12,385 nucleotides of DNA from Clostridia bacterium (GTDB lineage: Bacteria > Bacillota > Clostridia > Oscillospirales > CAG-272), in the NCBI GenBank assembly GCA_024408015.1, contig JAKSVJ010000008.1, positions 1-12,385 on the forward strand, given 5' to 3'. Every line of letters starts with the position of its first letter. Within the stretch, counting starts at the first letter, position 1. Position numbers and translations under genes: made by a program. Positions 5,719-12,385 of this stretch are shown one piece after another. The notes beneath the pieces were generated by a model. That model was not told the DNA's origin, did not search any database, and was given only the letters and a program-made list of their open reading frames with translations.

Positions 5719-6492
5719 ATGGCAGAATACAACAATAGCAAATTTTACTGGCTTAAACTTAAAGATGATTTCTTCAAACGTCCAGACATTAAAATTATCA
5801 AATCGATGAAAAACGGCAAGGATTTCGTTCTGTTTTACATTCAACTCTTGCTAGAATCAATTAGCCACGAAGGTTACTTGAGATTTAGCGACTCAATTCC
5901 CTACAGTGAAGATATGCTCTCGGCATTAACTGACACAGATATAGACACAGTGCACCTGGCGATGAAAACGTTCATAGAACTTGATTTGATTGAAATCCTC
6001 GACGATTTAACGATTTTTCTTAAAGAAACTCAAAAAATTATTGGAAGTTCTACAATTTCTGCAGAGAAAAAACAAGAGCAAATACGCAAAAGAGTGGAAC
6101 GAAAACAGCAAAAGCGTGATGACGGTGGAACAAAGGTGGAAATTTTTCCACCAGAGATAGATATTAGAGATAAAGAGATTAAGAGTTTAGATAATAGAGT
6201 TAAGAATGAAGAAAATATACATGAGTGTATCACACCTCCAACAGTGGAAGAAGTTAAAGCATATTGCATTGAGCGCAATAACAATATAGACGCCCAACAC
6301 TTTGTTGATTACAACGAAGCACGAGGCTGGGAACTAAAAAAGGGTGTGAAAATGAAAGATTGGAAAGCAACAATACGATTATGGGAACAAAACGAAAAAG
6401 ATGTAAAACCAAAGACAAAAATAGATTCCGGATTTGATTTGGATGGGTTCTTCGAAGCTGCTGTGCGTAGAAGGCAAGACAATTACGCTTGA
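5719..6492 (+). CDS. Phage-type replisome organiser / DnaD-like replication initiation protein
   Basis: The 257-residue protein starts KFYWLKLKDDFFKRPDIKII, the signature of the phage replisome organiser N-terminal domain (TIGR01714-like winged helix, about residues 7-105). A basic linker (about 115-135, EKKQEQIRKRVERKQQKRDD) and an acidic stretch follow. The C-terminal module (about 172-226) has PPTVEEVKAYCIERN, then FVDYNEARGWELKKGVKMKD and WKATIRLWEQNE. This module is common at the end of phage and conjugative-element replication proteins. Such proteins bind the origin and help load the replicative helicase. AGGAG (5708-5712) overlaps the ssb stop, so translation is probably coupled. No helicase or helicase-loader gene follows; the operon ends at a hairpin overlapping the stop codon. 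Confidence 0.85.
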   Translation: MAEYNNSKFYWLKLKDDFFKRPDIKIIKSMKNGKDFVLFYIQLLLESISHEGYLRFSDSIPYSEDMLSALTDTDIDTVHLAMKTFIELDLIEILDDLTIFLKETQKIIGSSTISAEKKQEQIRKRVERKQQKRDDGGTKVEIFPPEIDIRDKEIKSLDNRVKNEENIHECITPPTVEEVKAYCIERNNNIDAQHFVDYNEARGWELKKGVKMKDWKATIRLWEQNEKDVKPKTKIDSGFDLDGFFEAAVRRRQDNYA

Positions 6493-6520
6493 TTGTTGCA
6501 TCGAACAATCAAGTATTTTG
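6488..6520 (+). terminator. Terminator of the ssb-replisome organiser operon
   Basis: CTTGATTGTT (6488-6497) and AACAATCAAG (6504-6513) form a perfect 10-bp stem over the loop GCATCG, followed by TATTTTG. The stem overlaps the TGA stop at 6490-6492. It is AT-rich with a broken T tract, so it may be leaky. Confidence 0.65.
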
Positions 6521-6530
6521 TGATTTGATT

Positions 6531-6668
6531 GAATATTTCACACCTTGGGAACACTATTCTTCACATCTTGGGAACTATGAATAAAAAGAGTTCGAAAAGA
6601 GATTTAACACATTGCAAAATTATGTTCCCAAGTAATAAAAAATCATGTATCCAAGATGTAAAATATTC
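6531..6668. repeat. 138-bp imperfect inverted repeat carrying four copies of a 23-bp-spaced motif
   Basis: The arms 6531-6575 and 6624-6668 are inverted copies with 34 of 45 positions identical and no gaps. They are perfect at the outer end (GAATATTT) and inner end (CTTGGGAAC). Each arm contains two units: TTCACACCTTGGGAAC at 6537 and TTCACATCTTGGGAAC at 6560 on the left, and GTTCCCAAG at 6624 and GTATCCAAGATGT at 6647 on the right. Both pairs are spaced 23 bp. The unpaired centre is 48 bp. If transcribed from the minus strand, six of the 11 mismatches become G-U pairs, giving 40 of 45 paired. It lies between the operon terminator and the tRNA-Leu terminator. No target-site duplication is visible, so a MITE is not supported. 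It may be a paired iteron site or a structured RNA. Confidence 0.65.
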
Positions 6669-6699
6669 ACACAAAGGAAGAAATCCCCTTTCCGCCAAA

Positions 6700-6730
6700 G
6701 AAAAAAGGTCTGACACTACTGTATCAAACC
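6700..6730 (-). terminator. Terminator of tRNA-Leu
   Basis: On the minus strand GGTTTGATAC (6730-6721) pairs with GTGTCAGACC (6716-6707) over the loop AGTA, ten pairs of which two are G-U. TTTTTTC follows. It lies 14 bases after the tRNA CCA end, as expected for a single tRNA gene. Confidence 0.85.
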
Positions 6731-6743
6731 TATTCTTGTTATA

Positions 6744-6826
6744 TGGTGCGGGTGACAGGAGTTGAACCTGCACGGAATCCCACTGGTTCCTAAGACCAGC
6801 GCGTCTGCCAATTTCGCCACACCCGC
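6744..6826 (-). tRNA. tRNA-Leu, anticodon UAG, with encoded CCA
   Basis: The minus strand folds as a class II tRNA. The acceptor stem GCGGGTG/CACCCGC has seven pairs, discriminator A and an encoded CCA. The D arm is followed by the anticodon stem CTGGT/ACCAG with loop CTTAGGA, so the anticodon is TAG, read as leucine CUA and, by wobble, other CUN codons. A longer variable arm (TGGGATTCCGTG) and a T arm with loop TTCAACT complete it. It closely resembles known Firmicute tRNA-Leu(UAG). Its 3' end faces the ssb-replisome organiser module; tRNA 3' ends are common integration sites, but no second copy of this end is seen. Confidence 0.95.
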
Positions 6827-6837
6827 ATCGCTTAGTG

Positions 6838-6866
6838 AGTATATCATAATTCTTAGTCCATGTCAA
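6838..6866 (-). promoter_or_regulatory. Promoter of tRNA-Leu
   Basis: The minus strand has a perfect TTGACA (6866-6861), a 17-bp spacer and TATACT (6843-6838). The predicted start is about five bases before the mature tRNA 5' end. This is a strong constitutive sigma-A promoter. Confidence 0.88.
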
Positions 6867-6883
6867 GTTGTTTGTAAGCATGG

Positions 6884-6914
6884 AAAAACAAAAAAAGCCC
6901 CGAAAGGCTTTTTT
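6884..6914 (-). terminator. Terminator of the UroD-family gene
   Basis: AAAAAAGCC (6891-6899) and GGCTTTTTT (6906-6914) form a stem over CCGAAA. On the minus strand the stem is followed by a further T-rich tract. It lies just after the stop of the gene at 6921-7970 and separates it from the tRNA-Leu promoter. The symmetry would also let it work on the plus strand. Confidence 0.85.
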
Positions 6915-6920
6915 GCATTT

Positions 6921-7970
6921 TTACTTAAAGAAAGGCTTCATGAAATTTGCCACTTCTTTTGCTTCTTCTTTGGTCTTAGCGTCATACCAAATAATGCTTC
7001 TATAGTCCTTAAGAAGATCAACGTTGTTTTTTAGTTCTTCAAATGTTGGTTCTACAATTACGATCTTATCTTTAAGAACGTCTTTGTACTTTCTCCAAAC
7101 ATCAATTGCTCTATCTGAGTTAGGGTCATTTGAAATTTCAAGGACTGTTATATTCTTAACTTGTGCAAATGTTGGCAAATGCGCTTGTCCGAGTGAATGA
7201 GTATGCATCATAACTTGATCATATCCTTCAACACTCTTTTTTAATGCATCAAAGAATATCTCGCTATACATAGAAGGTGACATCATACATGATGCATCTT
7301 CTGAAATTTGACCAACAGAGTTTCCTGGGAGCCAAATATCAAAACCAGTCAAGTAACCTCCATCAATCATACCTGAAGCTTCTTGCTGACGTTTGAAGTA
7401 GTACTTCATGCCATCTGCGCAAAAGTCCGCTAATTTTGCAACCAAATCCGGGTCATCATACACATCGTAGAACAATTCATTTCCTCTTACGATGTTGGCG
7501 ATATCTGATGGAGCGTCTGCACCACGTAGTTTTGTGTATATCTTATCTCCCCATTTTTCTTTGAGATAAGAAATACCACCAGCAACACGTTTAAACCAAA
7601 TGTTTTCCGGATCGATTTTCAGTGTATCAATGTCTTCCAAATCCTCAAGAATTTGGTGGTTGTAGCTTGTGCTCTCTGAAAATTCAACTTCTCCACCGAG
7701 CCATGCTGTGTGCTCTGCTATGCCATACCAGGCTGTAACTGAAGGTATCATGAAGTCTTCTATATCTTCACGATTATTCCAATACTCAATCGCTTTTTTT
7801 GCTCTAATGTCAAGATATTCGTCAAGTTCAGTGTCAAAATTCCATTGATTTAAAGGTTTTGATTGGATTTTGCTATAACACTCATCAATGCCTCTGATTT
7901 GAAGAACTGATGTGCCTTCACCTGCGTAAAATCTTTTGTATTTCTCTATAACTGTCTCCGCTTTTCTCAT
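6921..7970 (-). CDS. UroD-fold (uroporphyrinogen decarboxylase family) protein, substrate unknown
   Basis: The 349-residue protein has the overall order of the UroD/MtaA superfamily: an N-terminal helical part, a central LRGADAPSDIANIVRG block (about 148-163), GFDIWLPGNSVGQISEDASC (209-228) then MMSPSMYSEIF, and a HTHSLG motif (256-261) at the site where relatives have HSCG. It lacks the N-terminal arginine-rich motif of true uroporphyrinogen decarboxylase (R.. P.W.MRQAGR). The zinc-ligand Cys of the cobamide methyltransferases is replaced by Leu here. So it is probably neither a haem enzyme nor a standard methylcobamide transferase. No corrinoid protein or haem gene is nearby. The start at 7968-7970 has AGAGGA about seven bases upstream. 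It is a single-gene unit with its own promoter and terminator. Confidence 0.7.
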   Translation of the reverse strand: MRKAETVIEKYKRFYAGEGTSVLQIRGIDECYSKIQSKPLNQWNFDTELDEYLDIRAKKAIEYWNNREDIEDFMIPSVTAWYGIAEHTAWLGGEVEFSESTSYNHQILEDLEDIDTLKIDPENIWFKRVAGGISYLKEKWGDKIYTKLRGADAPSDIANIVRGNELFYDVYDDPDLVAKLADFCADGMKYYFKRQQEASGMIDGGYLTGFDIWLPGNSVGQISEDASCMMSPSMYSEIFFDALKKSVEGYDQVMMHTHSLGQAHLPTFAQVKNITVLEISNDPNSDRAIDVWRKYKDVLKDKIVIVEPTFEELKNNVDLLKDYRSIIWYDAKTKEEAKEVANFMKPFFK

Positions 7971-8002
7971 ATCGATTCCTCTTTATAACAAATTGCAAAT
8001 GA

Positions 8003-8031
8003 ATATTAACACTATTAAGCCAAAAAATCAA
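8003..8031 (-). promoter_or_regulatory. Likely promoter of the UroD-family gene
   Basis: The minus strand has TTGATT (8031-8026), a 17-bp spacer and TAATAT (8008-8003), each with four of six consensus bases. The start would be near 7996, about 26 bases before the ATG. Confidence 0.55.
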
Positions 8032-8084
8032 CATTTCAAGTGAATTTTCGATTATTCACTATTTCATTTTCTATAAAATTAGTA

Positions 8085-8090
8085 TATAAT
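8085..8090 (+). promoter_or_regulatory. -10 box of the yqeG-yhaN-rlmD operon
   Basis: A perfect TATAAT lies 33 bases before the first ATG, in a region where the two operons diverge. No good -35 box is found at 16-18 bp upstream, so the promoter may be weak or activator-dependent. Confidence 0.5.
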
Positions 8091-8122
8091 TCATATATAT
8101 GCGCATAAAAAGGAGGTACACC

Positions 8123-8632
8123 ATGTTTTATCCAAAAAAGCATTTCGAATCAATATTCGATATATCACCGGATTTCTTATCAAGTATCGGTATTAAAGCT
8201 GTTATTCTAGACATAGATAATACCTTGGTAACATACGGAACTACAAAACCAACGGACGAAGTTAAAATTTGGCTATCCTCTTTAAAATCTTGTGGTATAT
8301 CAATTACAATATCTTCAAACAATAACATTGAGAGAATATCGAAGTTTTGTGAAGGGCTTGACGTATTTTATACATATAACAGTGCTAAACCATTTGGTAA
8401 ATGCATTAGATTAACCAAGAAAAAGTACAAGGTTAAAAGAAAAGAAATCTGTATCATCGGTGACCAAATATTCACGGACATCTTGTGTGGAAATTGGGGA
8501 CATATATATTCAATTTTAGTCACTCCACTAGTTAGTCCTGAGAGTTCTTTTATTAGATTCAAAAGAAAACTCGAAAAACCGGTAATATCTTCATACAAAA
8601 AGAAGCATCCTGAAGAATTTGGAAAGGAGTAA
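8123..8632 (+). CDS. yqeG: YqeG-family HAD (subclass IIIA) phosphatase
   Basis: The protein has 169 residues from the ATG at 8123, chosen because AAGGAGG (8110-8116) lies six bases upstream; an in-frame ATG at 8099 has no such site. HAD motif I is DIDNTLV with nucleophile Asp30 and acid/base Asp32, motif II is SSNN (64-67), the motif III lysine is in AKPFGK (about 89), and motif IV is GDQIFTD (113-119). The opening FYPKKHFESIFDI is typical of YqeG. It is a predicted cytoplasmic Mg-dependent phosphatase of unknown natural substrate. In many Firmicutes yqeG lies next to the ribosome-assembly GTPase gene yqeH; that partner is absent. The stop is 3 bp before the next start, so the genes are co-transcribed. 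Confidence 0.88.
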   Translation: MFYPKKHFESIFDISPDFLSSIGIKAVILDIDNTLVTYGTTKPTDEVKIWLSSLKSCGISITISSNNNIERISKFCEGLDVFYTYNSAKPFGKCIRLTKKKYKVKRKEICIIGDQIFTDILCGNWGHIYSILVTPLVSPESSFIRFKRKLEKPVISSYKKKHPEEFGKE

Positions 8633-8635
8633 AAA

Positions 8636-10951
8636 ATGATAATTGAGAAAATTGAGATTGGTAGTTTTGGTAAGCTTAATAAAGTTGAACTCAACTTGTC
8701 ACGTGGAGTAAATATCATCCGTGGAGGCAATGAATCTGGTAAATCAACTATCTGTAATTTCATTGTATTTATGTTTTACGGACTTCCTTCAAAACTCGAA
8801 GAAAAAATGAAATATATCAGCTGGGACACATCATGTGCCAGAGGCGCAATAACAATTTTAAATGATGATGGAGTTAGATATCGCATAGAGAGAGAATCTA
8901 TTTGTCAAAGCACAGGAGATGGAAAAGTTACATTTAGAGAACGTCATTGCGTTTACGAAGTTAACACTAACACTATCGTTGCAAAAGATATTCAGCCTGG
9001 TGATTTCTTGTTCGGGGTACCAGAAATCATTTTTGCAGATACTGTTTATATAAGACAAATAAACGGCACAAAAATTGGTGACAAAAACCTTAGTGAAGCT
9101 GCTGAGAACATTCTCTTCTCTGGTAGCGAAGGATTAAATACAAAAAAAGCAATTAAGAAGTTGGATGAGGCTAGAGTTTACCTTTACCACAAAAATAGAA
9201 AAGGTGGTAGAATTTTTGACTTGTCAACCGAAAGAGATGATTTGCAAAATAGACTAGAGCAATCGCTTCAATCTAGCAATGAAATCATCAATCTTGAATG
9301 TTCTGAGAGATTGCTTATTGATGCAAAAGCAAAGTCTGAAACAAGAGCTGAAAGCCTTAAAGAAGAACTTGATACTTATGAGGCTTATACTGTCAAAAAA
9401 GCGTATGATAGTTACAAGCACGAGCTTCAAAACAAGAAACAAGTTGAAGACGATATTGAGATTATGACTCAGTCCAAAGACTTTGGTGGATGCGCAGTTT
9501 ACACCGATGAATATATCTCAAATCTTGAGAAGATGTCTCTTGAATATGACAACAAGTTAAATGCGCAAGTTGCTGCAAAAGAAAGACTAGATAAAGCAAA
9601 CAAGCGCATTGAGGACATGCATGAAAAAATAAAAATATTTGAAGAGTTCGGCGATAGACATGGTAAGAGAGATAGTTTAATCGCACTCGCTGCCGATTTG
9701 CACGATAAAATCAAAACATTTGGTGCCATCAAAAAAGCATCACTGTTTGGCGCAGCTTTCTTCTTTATCGCTGTTATAGCTCTTATTACGGTTGATATTT
9801 TTGTTAGTTCAAACTTGAAACCATTTGTAATATCAGTAGGAGTTCTCCTTGGTATTTGCCTTGTCGCTTTTGTTGCTCTTACAATTATTCTTACAAATCC
9901 GAAAAAGGATTTAAAGAAGATTTGTAAAACGTTTGGATGTAAAACATATTCAGAGTTCGATGAATTAGTTAAAGCAGCTACAAATGACAAAGCAATTATG
10001 GAATTCATTACAGAAGAAAGAGACAATGCTAAAAAAGGTCTTGATAACGCTTGTGATAATTTCAACTCATATAATAACGAAATTCTAACGGAAATCAAAT
10101 CCGCAAATATTGAGCTCAAATCAACAACACCTTTAACAATTAAGCATGCAATTGAAATATGCAAAGCAAAACGCAATGAAATGAATGCGCTTAAAAACAA
10201 GATTGTTGAATGCAACGCAAAAATATTTGAAATTCAAAAAACTTTTAATTCATATACCGAAGAATACATAACAAGCGCATATACAGCTTCTTATGACACT
10301 GAAAAAATGGAAGCTTATGACTTCCATTCAAAGAGACGTGATTACGAATTCTTGACAAACTCAATTAAGATGCAAACCGAAAAATTGCACGATGTTCAAA
10401 AGAATCTCGCTGCCCTTAGAGCAACTGTTGTAAACCCAACTGATATTGCAGACAAGAAAAATGAGATTCAGGGAGAAATCAACAACCTCACTGACAAATT
10501 TGAAGCATATCAACTTGCTTGTGAATCAATGATTACAGCATCTGGTAAACTCAGAGAAGGATTGGCTCCTAAAATTGCTCAAAATGCTAGCGTAATCATG
10601 AACAAACTATCAGCAGGAAAATATAGTTCTCTTGGTGTCAACTCTGACTTTGAAATGACATTTAAAGATCAAGCTATATCTCATAGTGTCGACTATTTGA
10701 GTGCTGGTACAACTGATATTGCCTATATTAGTTTGAGAATTGCTTTGATTGATGTTCTTTACAGAAAATCCATTCCACCATTTATCTTCGACGAAAGCTT
10801 CATGAGAATGGACAATGAACGTATGACAAATTCGCTCAAATTGCTTTGCGACTTTGGTGAAACAGGCACACAAAGCCTTTTGTTCACTTGTCATGGTCGT
10901 GAAGAAAAGCTCATGCGTACAATCGGTGAATACACATATTACAACATTTAA
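8636..10951 (+). CDS. YhaN-like SMC/Rad50-type ATPase with a central membrane hairpin
   Basis: The 771-residue P-loop ATPase has the RecF/SbcC/SMC layout. The N-terminal half-domain has Walker A GGNESGKST (30-38) after IEKIEIGSFGKLNKVEL. Two long coiled-coil arms (about 170-350 and 425-660) follow. The C-terminal half-domain has the ABC-type signature YLSAGTTDIAYISLRIAL (from about 687) and Walker B FIFDES with Asp719-Glu720. In place of a zinc hook the arms are joined by two hydrophobic helices (about 369-390 and 396-419), so the coiled coil is probably anchored in the membrane. It is shorter than Bacillus YhaN (about 960). The usual partner, the SbcD-like nuclease YhaO, is not adjacent. The ATG at 8636 has AAAGGAG overlapping the yqeG stop. 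A role in DNA break handling is inferred from the family only. Confidence 0.8.
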   Translation: MIIEKIEIGSFGKLNKVELNLSRGVNIIRGGNESGKSTICNFIVFMFYGLPSKLEEKMKYISWDTSCARGAITILNDDGVRYRIERESICQSTGDGKVTFRERHCVYEVNTNTIVAKDIQPGDFLFGVPEIIFADTVYIRQINGTKIGDKNLSEAAENILFSGSEGLNTKKAIKKLDEARVYLYHKNRKGGRIFDLSTERDDLQNRLEQSLQSSNEIINLECSERLLIDAKAKSETRAESLKEELDTYEAYTVKKAYDSYKHELQNKKQVEDDIEIMTQSKDFGGCAVYTDEYISNLEKMSLEYDNKLNAQVAAKERLDKANKRIEDMHEKIKIFEEFGDRHGKRDSLIALAADLHDKIKTFGAIKKASLFGAAFFFIAVIALITVDIFVSSNLKPFVISVGVLLGICLVAFVALTIILTNPKKDLKKICKTFGCKTYSEFDELVKAATNDKAIMEFITEERDNAKKGLDNACDNFNSYNNEILTEIKSANIELKSTTPLTIKHAIEICKAKRNEMNALKNKIVECNAKIFEIQKTFNSYTEEYITSAYTASYDTEKMEAYDFHSKRRDYEFLTNSIKMQTEKLHDVQKNLAALRATVVNPTDIADKKNEIQGEINNLTDKFEAYQLACESMITASGKLREGLAPKIAQNASVIMNKLSAGKYSSLGVNSDFEMTFKDQAISHSVDYLSAGTTDIAYISLRIALIDVLYRKSIPPFIFDESFMRMDNERMTNSLKLLCDFGETGTQSLLFTCHGREEKLMRTIGEYTYYNI

Positions 10952-10959
10952 GATAATTT

Positions 10960-12385
10960 ATGAATTTGAAGAAAAATGATATTGTTCGCTTGAACATTGT
11001 TGACTTAACATCTGAGGGAATGGGCGTTGGCAGATTGGAAGACGGTTTTGTAGTCTTTGTATCATATACCGCCCCAGGAGACGTTATAGACGCTCATATT
11101 CTAAAAGTTGAAAAGTCATACGCATACGCAAAAATCGAAAAAATCATTTCTCCATCTAGCATGAGATGTGAATCAAATTGCGATGTTTTCGAAAAATGCG
11201 GTGGATGTCTATTCAGACACATCAATTACAATAATGAATTGATGATAAAAAAGAATTGGGTTATAGAAAACTTCAAACGAATTGGCAAAATCGACATTGG
11301 CGACATAGATATACTATCCGCCAATACTGAACACTATAGAAACAAAGCTCAATACCCTGCTGGATATGATAAAGATGGGAATTTGCGTTTTGGATTTTTC
11401 GCAACTCATTCCCATAGAGTCATACCAAGTAGTAATTGTCAACTGGAACCAGAATTCTTTTCTGACATTCTTAAGTTAACTGAGAACTTTTGCAACAAGC
11501 ACCAATTGGTTCCATATGACGACGAAACTGGTGTCGGTCTTATTAGACATTTATACATTCGTCATGGTAAATCAAGCGGAGAAATTTTGGTTGCATTGAT
11601 TATCAATGGGGGTGAGCTACCTCACGAAAAGGAATATGTCGATACTATACTGTCGAGCAAGTTAAACATAGTTTCTATTGTATTGATACAAAACAAAAAA
11701 AGAGGCAACACTATACTTGGAGATAAGTCAAAGACAATTTATGGAAAAGACTATCTCACAGATGTTTTGTGTGGCCTTAGTTTCAACATTTCGCCATATT
11801 CATTTTATCAAGTCAACCATGACGGAGCTGAATTGCTATATGCAAAAGCGAAAGAATATGCTGAACTATCTAGTACAGATGTCCTTATGGACTTATATTG
11901 TGGAACTGGTACAATTGGTCTTTCCATGGCCAAAAATGTCAGTAAATTGTATGGGGTTGAAATAATTCCACAAGCAATCGAAAATGCAAAAAACAACGCG
12001 ACATGCAATGGTATCAGCAACGCTGAGTTCTTTTGTGGTGACGCTGGAAAAGCGGCTATGGAATTAGCATCAAAAAGAATAAGTCCTGATGTTGTAATCG
12101 TTGACCCGCCAAGAAAGGGTTGTAGTGCCGAGGTGTTTAAAGCCATACAGCAAATGTCACCAAATCGGGTGGTAATGATATCTTGCAATAGCGCTACGGC
12201 TGCCAGAGATGCAGAGTTATTCCAAAACATCGGTTATTCAATAAAAAAGACAATTGCTGTCGACATGTTTCCGAGAACTGGTCATGTGGAGACGGTAGTT
12301 CTTTTAAGTGACAAAAAGGTAGACGGACATATTGACATCGATTTGGATGTTGAGAAGCTTGAAGGTAAGTCAGGAACTGCTACAT
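10960..12385 (+). CDS. rlmD: 23S rRNA (uracil-5-)-methyltransferase, RlmD/RumA family (runs off the window)
   Basis: This SAM-dependent enzyme makes 5-methyluridine in RNA, in this family usually 23S rRNA. The frame is open for 475 codons to the edge. An N-terminal TRAM-like domain (1-60; IVDLTSEGMGVGRLEDG) is followed by a 4Fe-4S site with Cys74, Cys80, Cys83 (CGGC) and Cys160. The C-terminal Rossmann methyltransferase has LMDLYCGTGTIGLSMA (from 309), VDPPRKG, the catalytic Cys409 in SCNSATAARD (normally SCNPAT) and the basic Glu444 in GHVETVVLL. The sequence continues past the usual end after VETVVLLS into GHIDIDLDVEKLEGKSGTAT, which suggests the C-terminal extension seen in many Clostridia. 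The ATG lies 8 bp after the previous stop with no clear ribosome binding site, so translation may depend on coupling. Confidence 0.9.
   Translation, partial: MNLKKNDIVRLNIVDLTSEGMGVGRLEDGFVVFVSYTAPGDVIDAHILKVEKSYAYAKIEKIISPSSMRCESNCDVFEKCGGCLFRHINYNNELMIKKNWVIENFKRIGKIDIGDIDILSANTEHYRNKAQYPAGYDKDGNLRFGFFATHSHRVIPSSNCQLEPEFFSDILKLTENFCNKHQLVPYDDETGVGLIRHLYIRHGKSSGEILVALIINGGELPHEKEYVDTILSSKLNIVSIVLIQNKKRGNTILGDKSKTIYGKDYLTDVLCGLSFNISPYSFYQVNHDGAELLYAKAKEYAELSSTDVLMDLYCGTGTIGLSMAKNVSKLYGVEIIPQAIENAKNNATCNGISNAEFFCGDAGKAAMELASKRISPDVVIVDPPRKGCSAEVFKAIQQMSPNRVVMISCNSATAARDAELFQNIGYSIKKTIAVDMFPRTGHVETVVLLSDKKVDGHIDIDLDVEKLEGKSGTAT

Noticed and set aside
6537..6662. CRISPR-like array
   Set aside because: The repeat unit is 16 bp or less with only 7 bp between units, and half the copies are inverted. 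This is not a CRISPR layout.
6531..6668. Miniature inverted-repeat transposable element
   Set aside because: The arms are inverted and of suitable size, but no target-site duplication is present (left flank GATTTGATT, right flank ACACAAAGG) and no second copy is in the window. Not excluded genome-wide.
6529..6765. 78-codon plus-strand ORF after the replisome organiser, and the opposing ORF at 6561-6881
   Set aside because: Both run through the inverted repeat, the tRNA terminator and the tRNA-Leu gene, which explain the region better. No ribosome binding site supports either.
6744..6770. attB/attL-type duplication of the tRNA-Leu 3' end flanking the replication module
   Set aside because: No second copy of the T-arm and acceptor sequence is found on the other side of the module within the window, and no integrase gene is present.
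8099..8122. Upstream ATG of the YqeG-like gene at 8099
   Set aside because: It lies inside the likely transcript start region without a ribosome binding site, whereas the ATG at 8123 has a perfect AAGGAGG and gives the family's normal N-terminus.

Overview
The window is AT-rich, with strong AGGAGG-type ribosome binding sites, sigma-A promoters and U-tailed intrinsic terminators. Together with the gene families present (YqeG-type HAD phosphatase, phage-type DnaD-like replisome organiser, TIGR01212 radical SAM protein, Clostridia-style RlmD) this points to a low-GC Firmicute of the class Clostridia, probably Lachnospiraceae. The family-level guess is inference.

Left part (1-3720, minus strand): a branched-chain amino-acid biosynthesis operon, ilvB-ilvN-ilvC-ilvD in transcription order. 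It starts from a consensus promoter (3689-3717) and a leader of about 210 nt. The leader encodes a 31-residue peptide rich in Leu, Ile and Val, whose six leucines all use CUA. A near-perfect terminator hairpin lies directly before ilvB. This is the layout of a ribosome-mediated attenuator. ilvB and ilvN are intact. ilvC is broken by an apparent internal deletion of roughly 58 bp that shifts the frame. ilvD runs off the left edge.

Middle part (3873-6740): a YhcC/YtqA-type radical SAM gene on the minus strand, then a 538-bp noncoding stretch full of repeats, then a plus-strand pair coding for a single-stranded-DNA-binding protein and a phage-type replisome organiser. The stretch holds a DnaA box, three CTTTGTG...CGAAA modules, three CCCTAGGG palindromes and a strong hairpin. 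Downstream of the pair comes a terminator and a large imperfect inverted repeat built from a 23-bp-spaced motif. No integrase, capsid or helicase gene is visible, so this looks like a stranded or domesticated replication module lying beside a tRNA gene.

Right part (6744-12385): tRNA-Leu(UAG) with its own promoter and terminator, and a UroD-fold protein of unknown substrate, both on the minus strand. A tightly packed plus-strand operon follows: a YqeG-like HAD phosphatase, a YhaN-like SMC/Rad50-type ATPase with a two-helix membrane hairpin in the middle of its coiled coil, and an RlmD/RumA-type uracil-5 RNA methyltransferase that runs off the right edge. The tRNA encoded here reads CUA, the codon concentrated in the ilv leader peptide.
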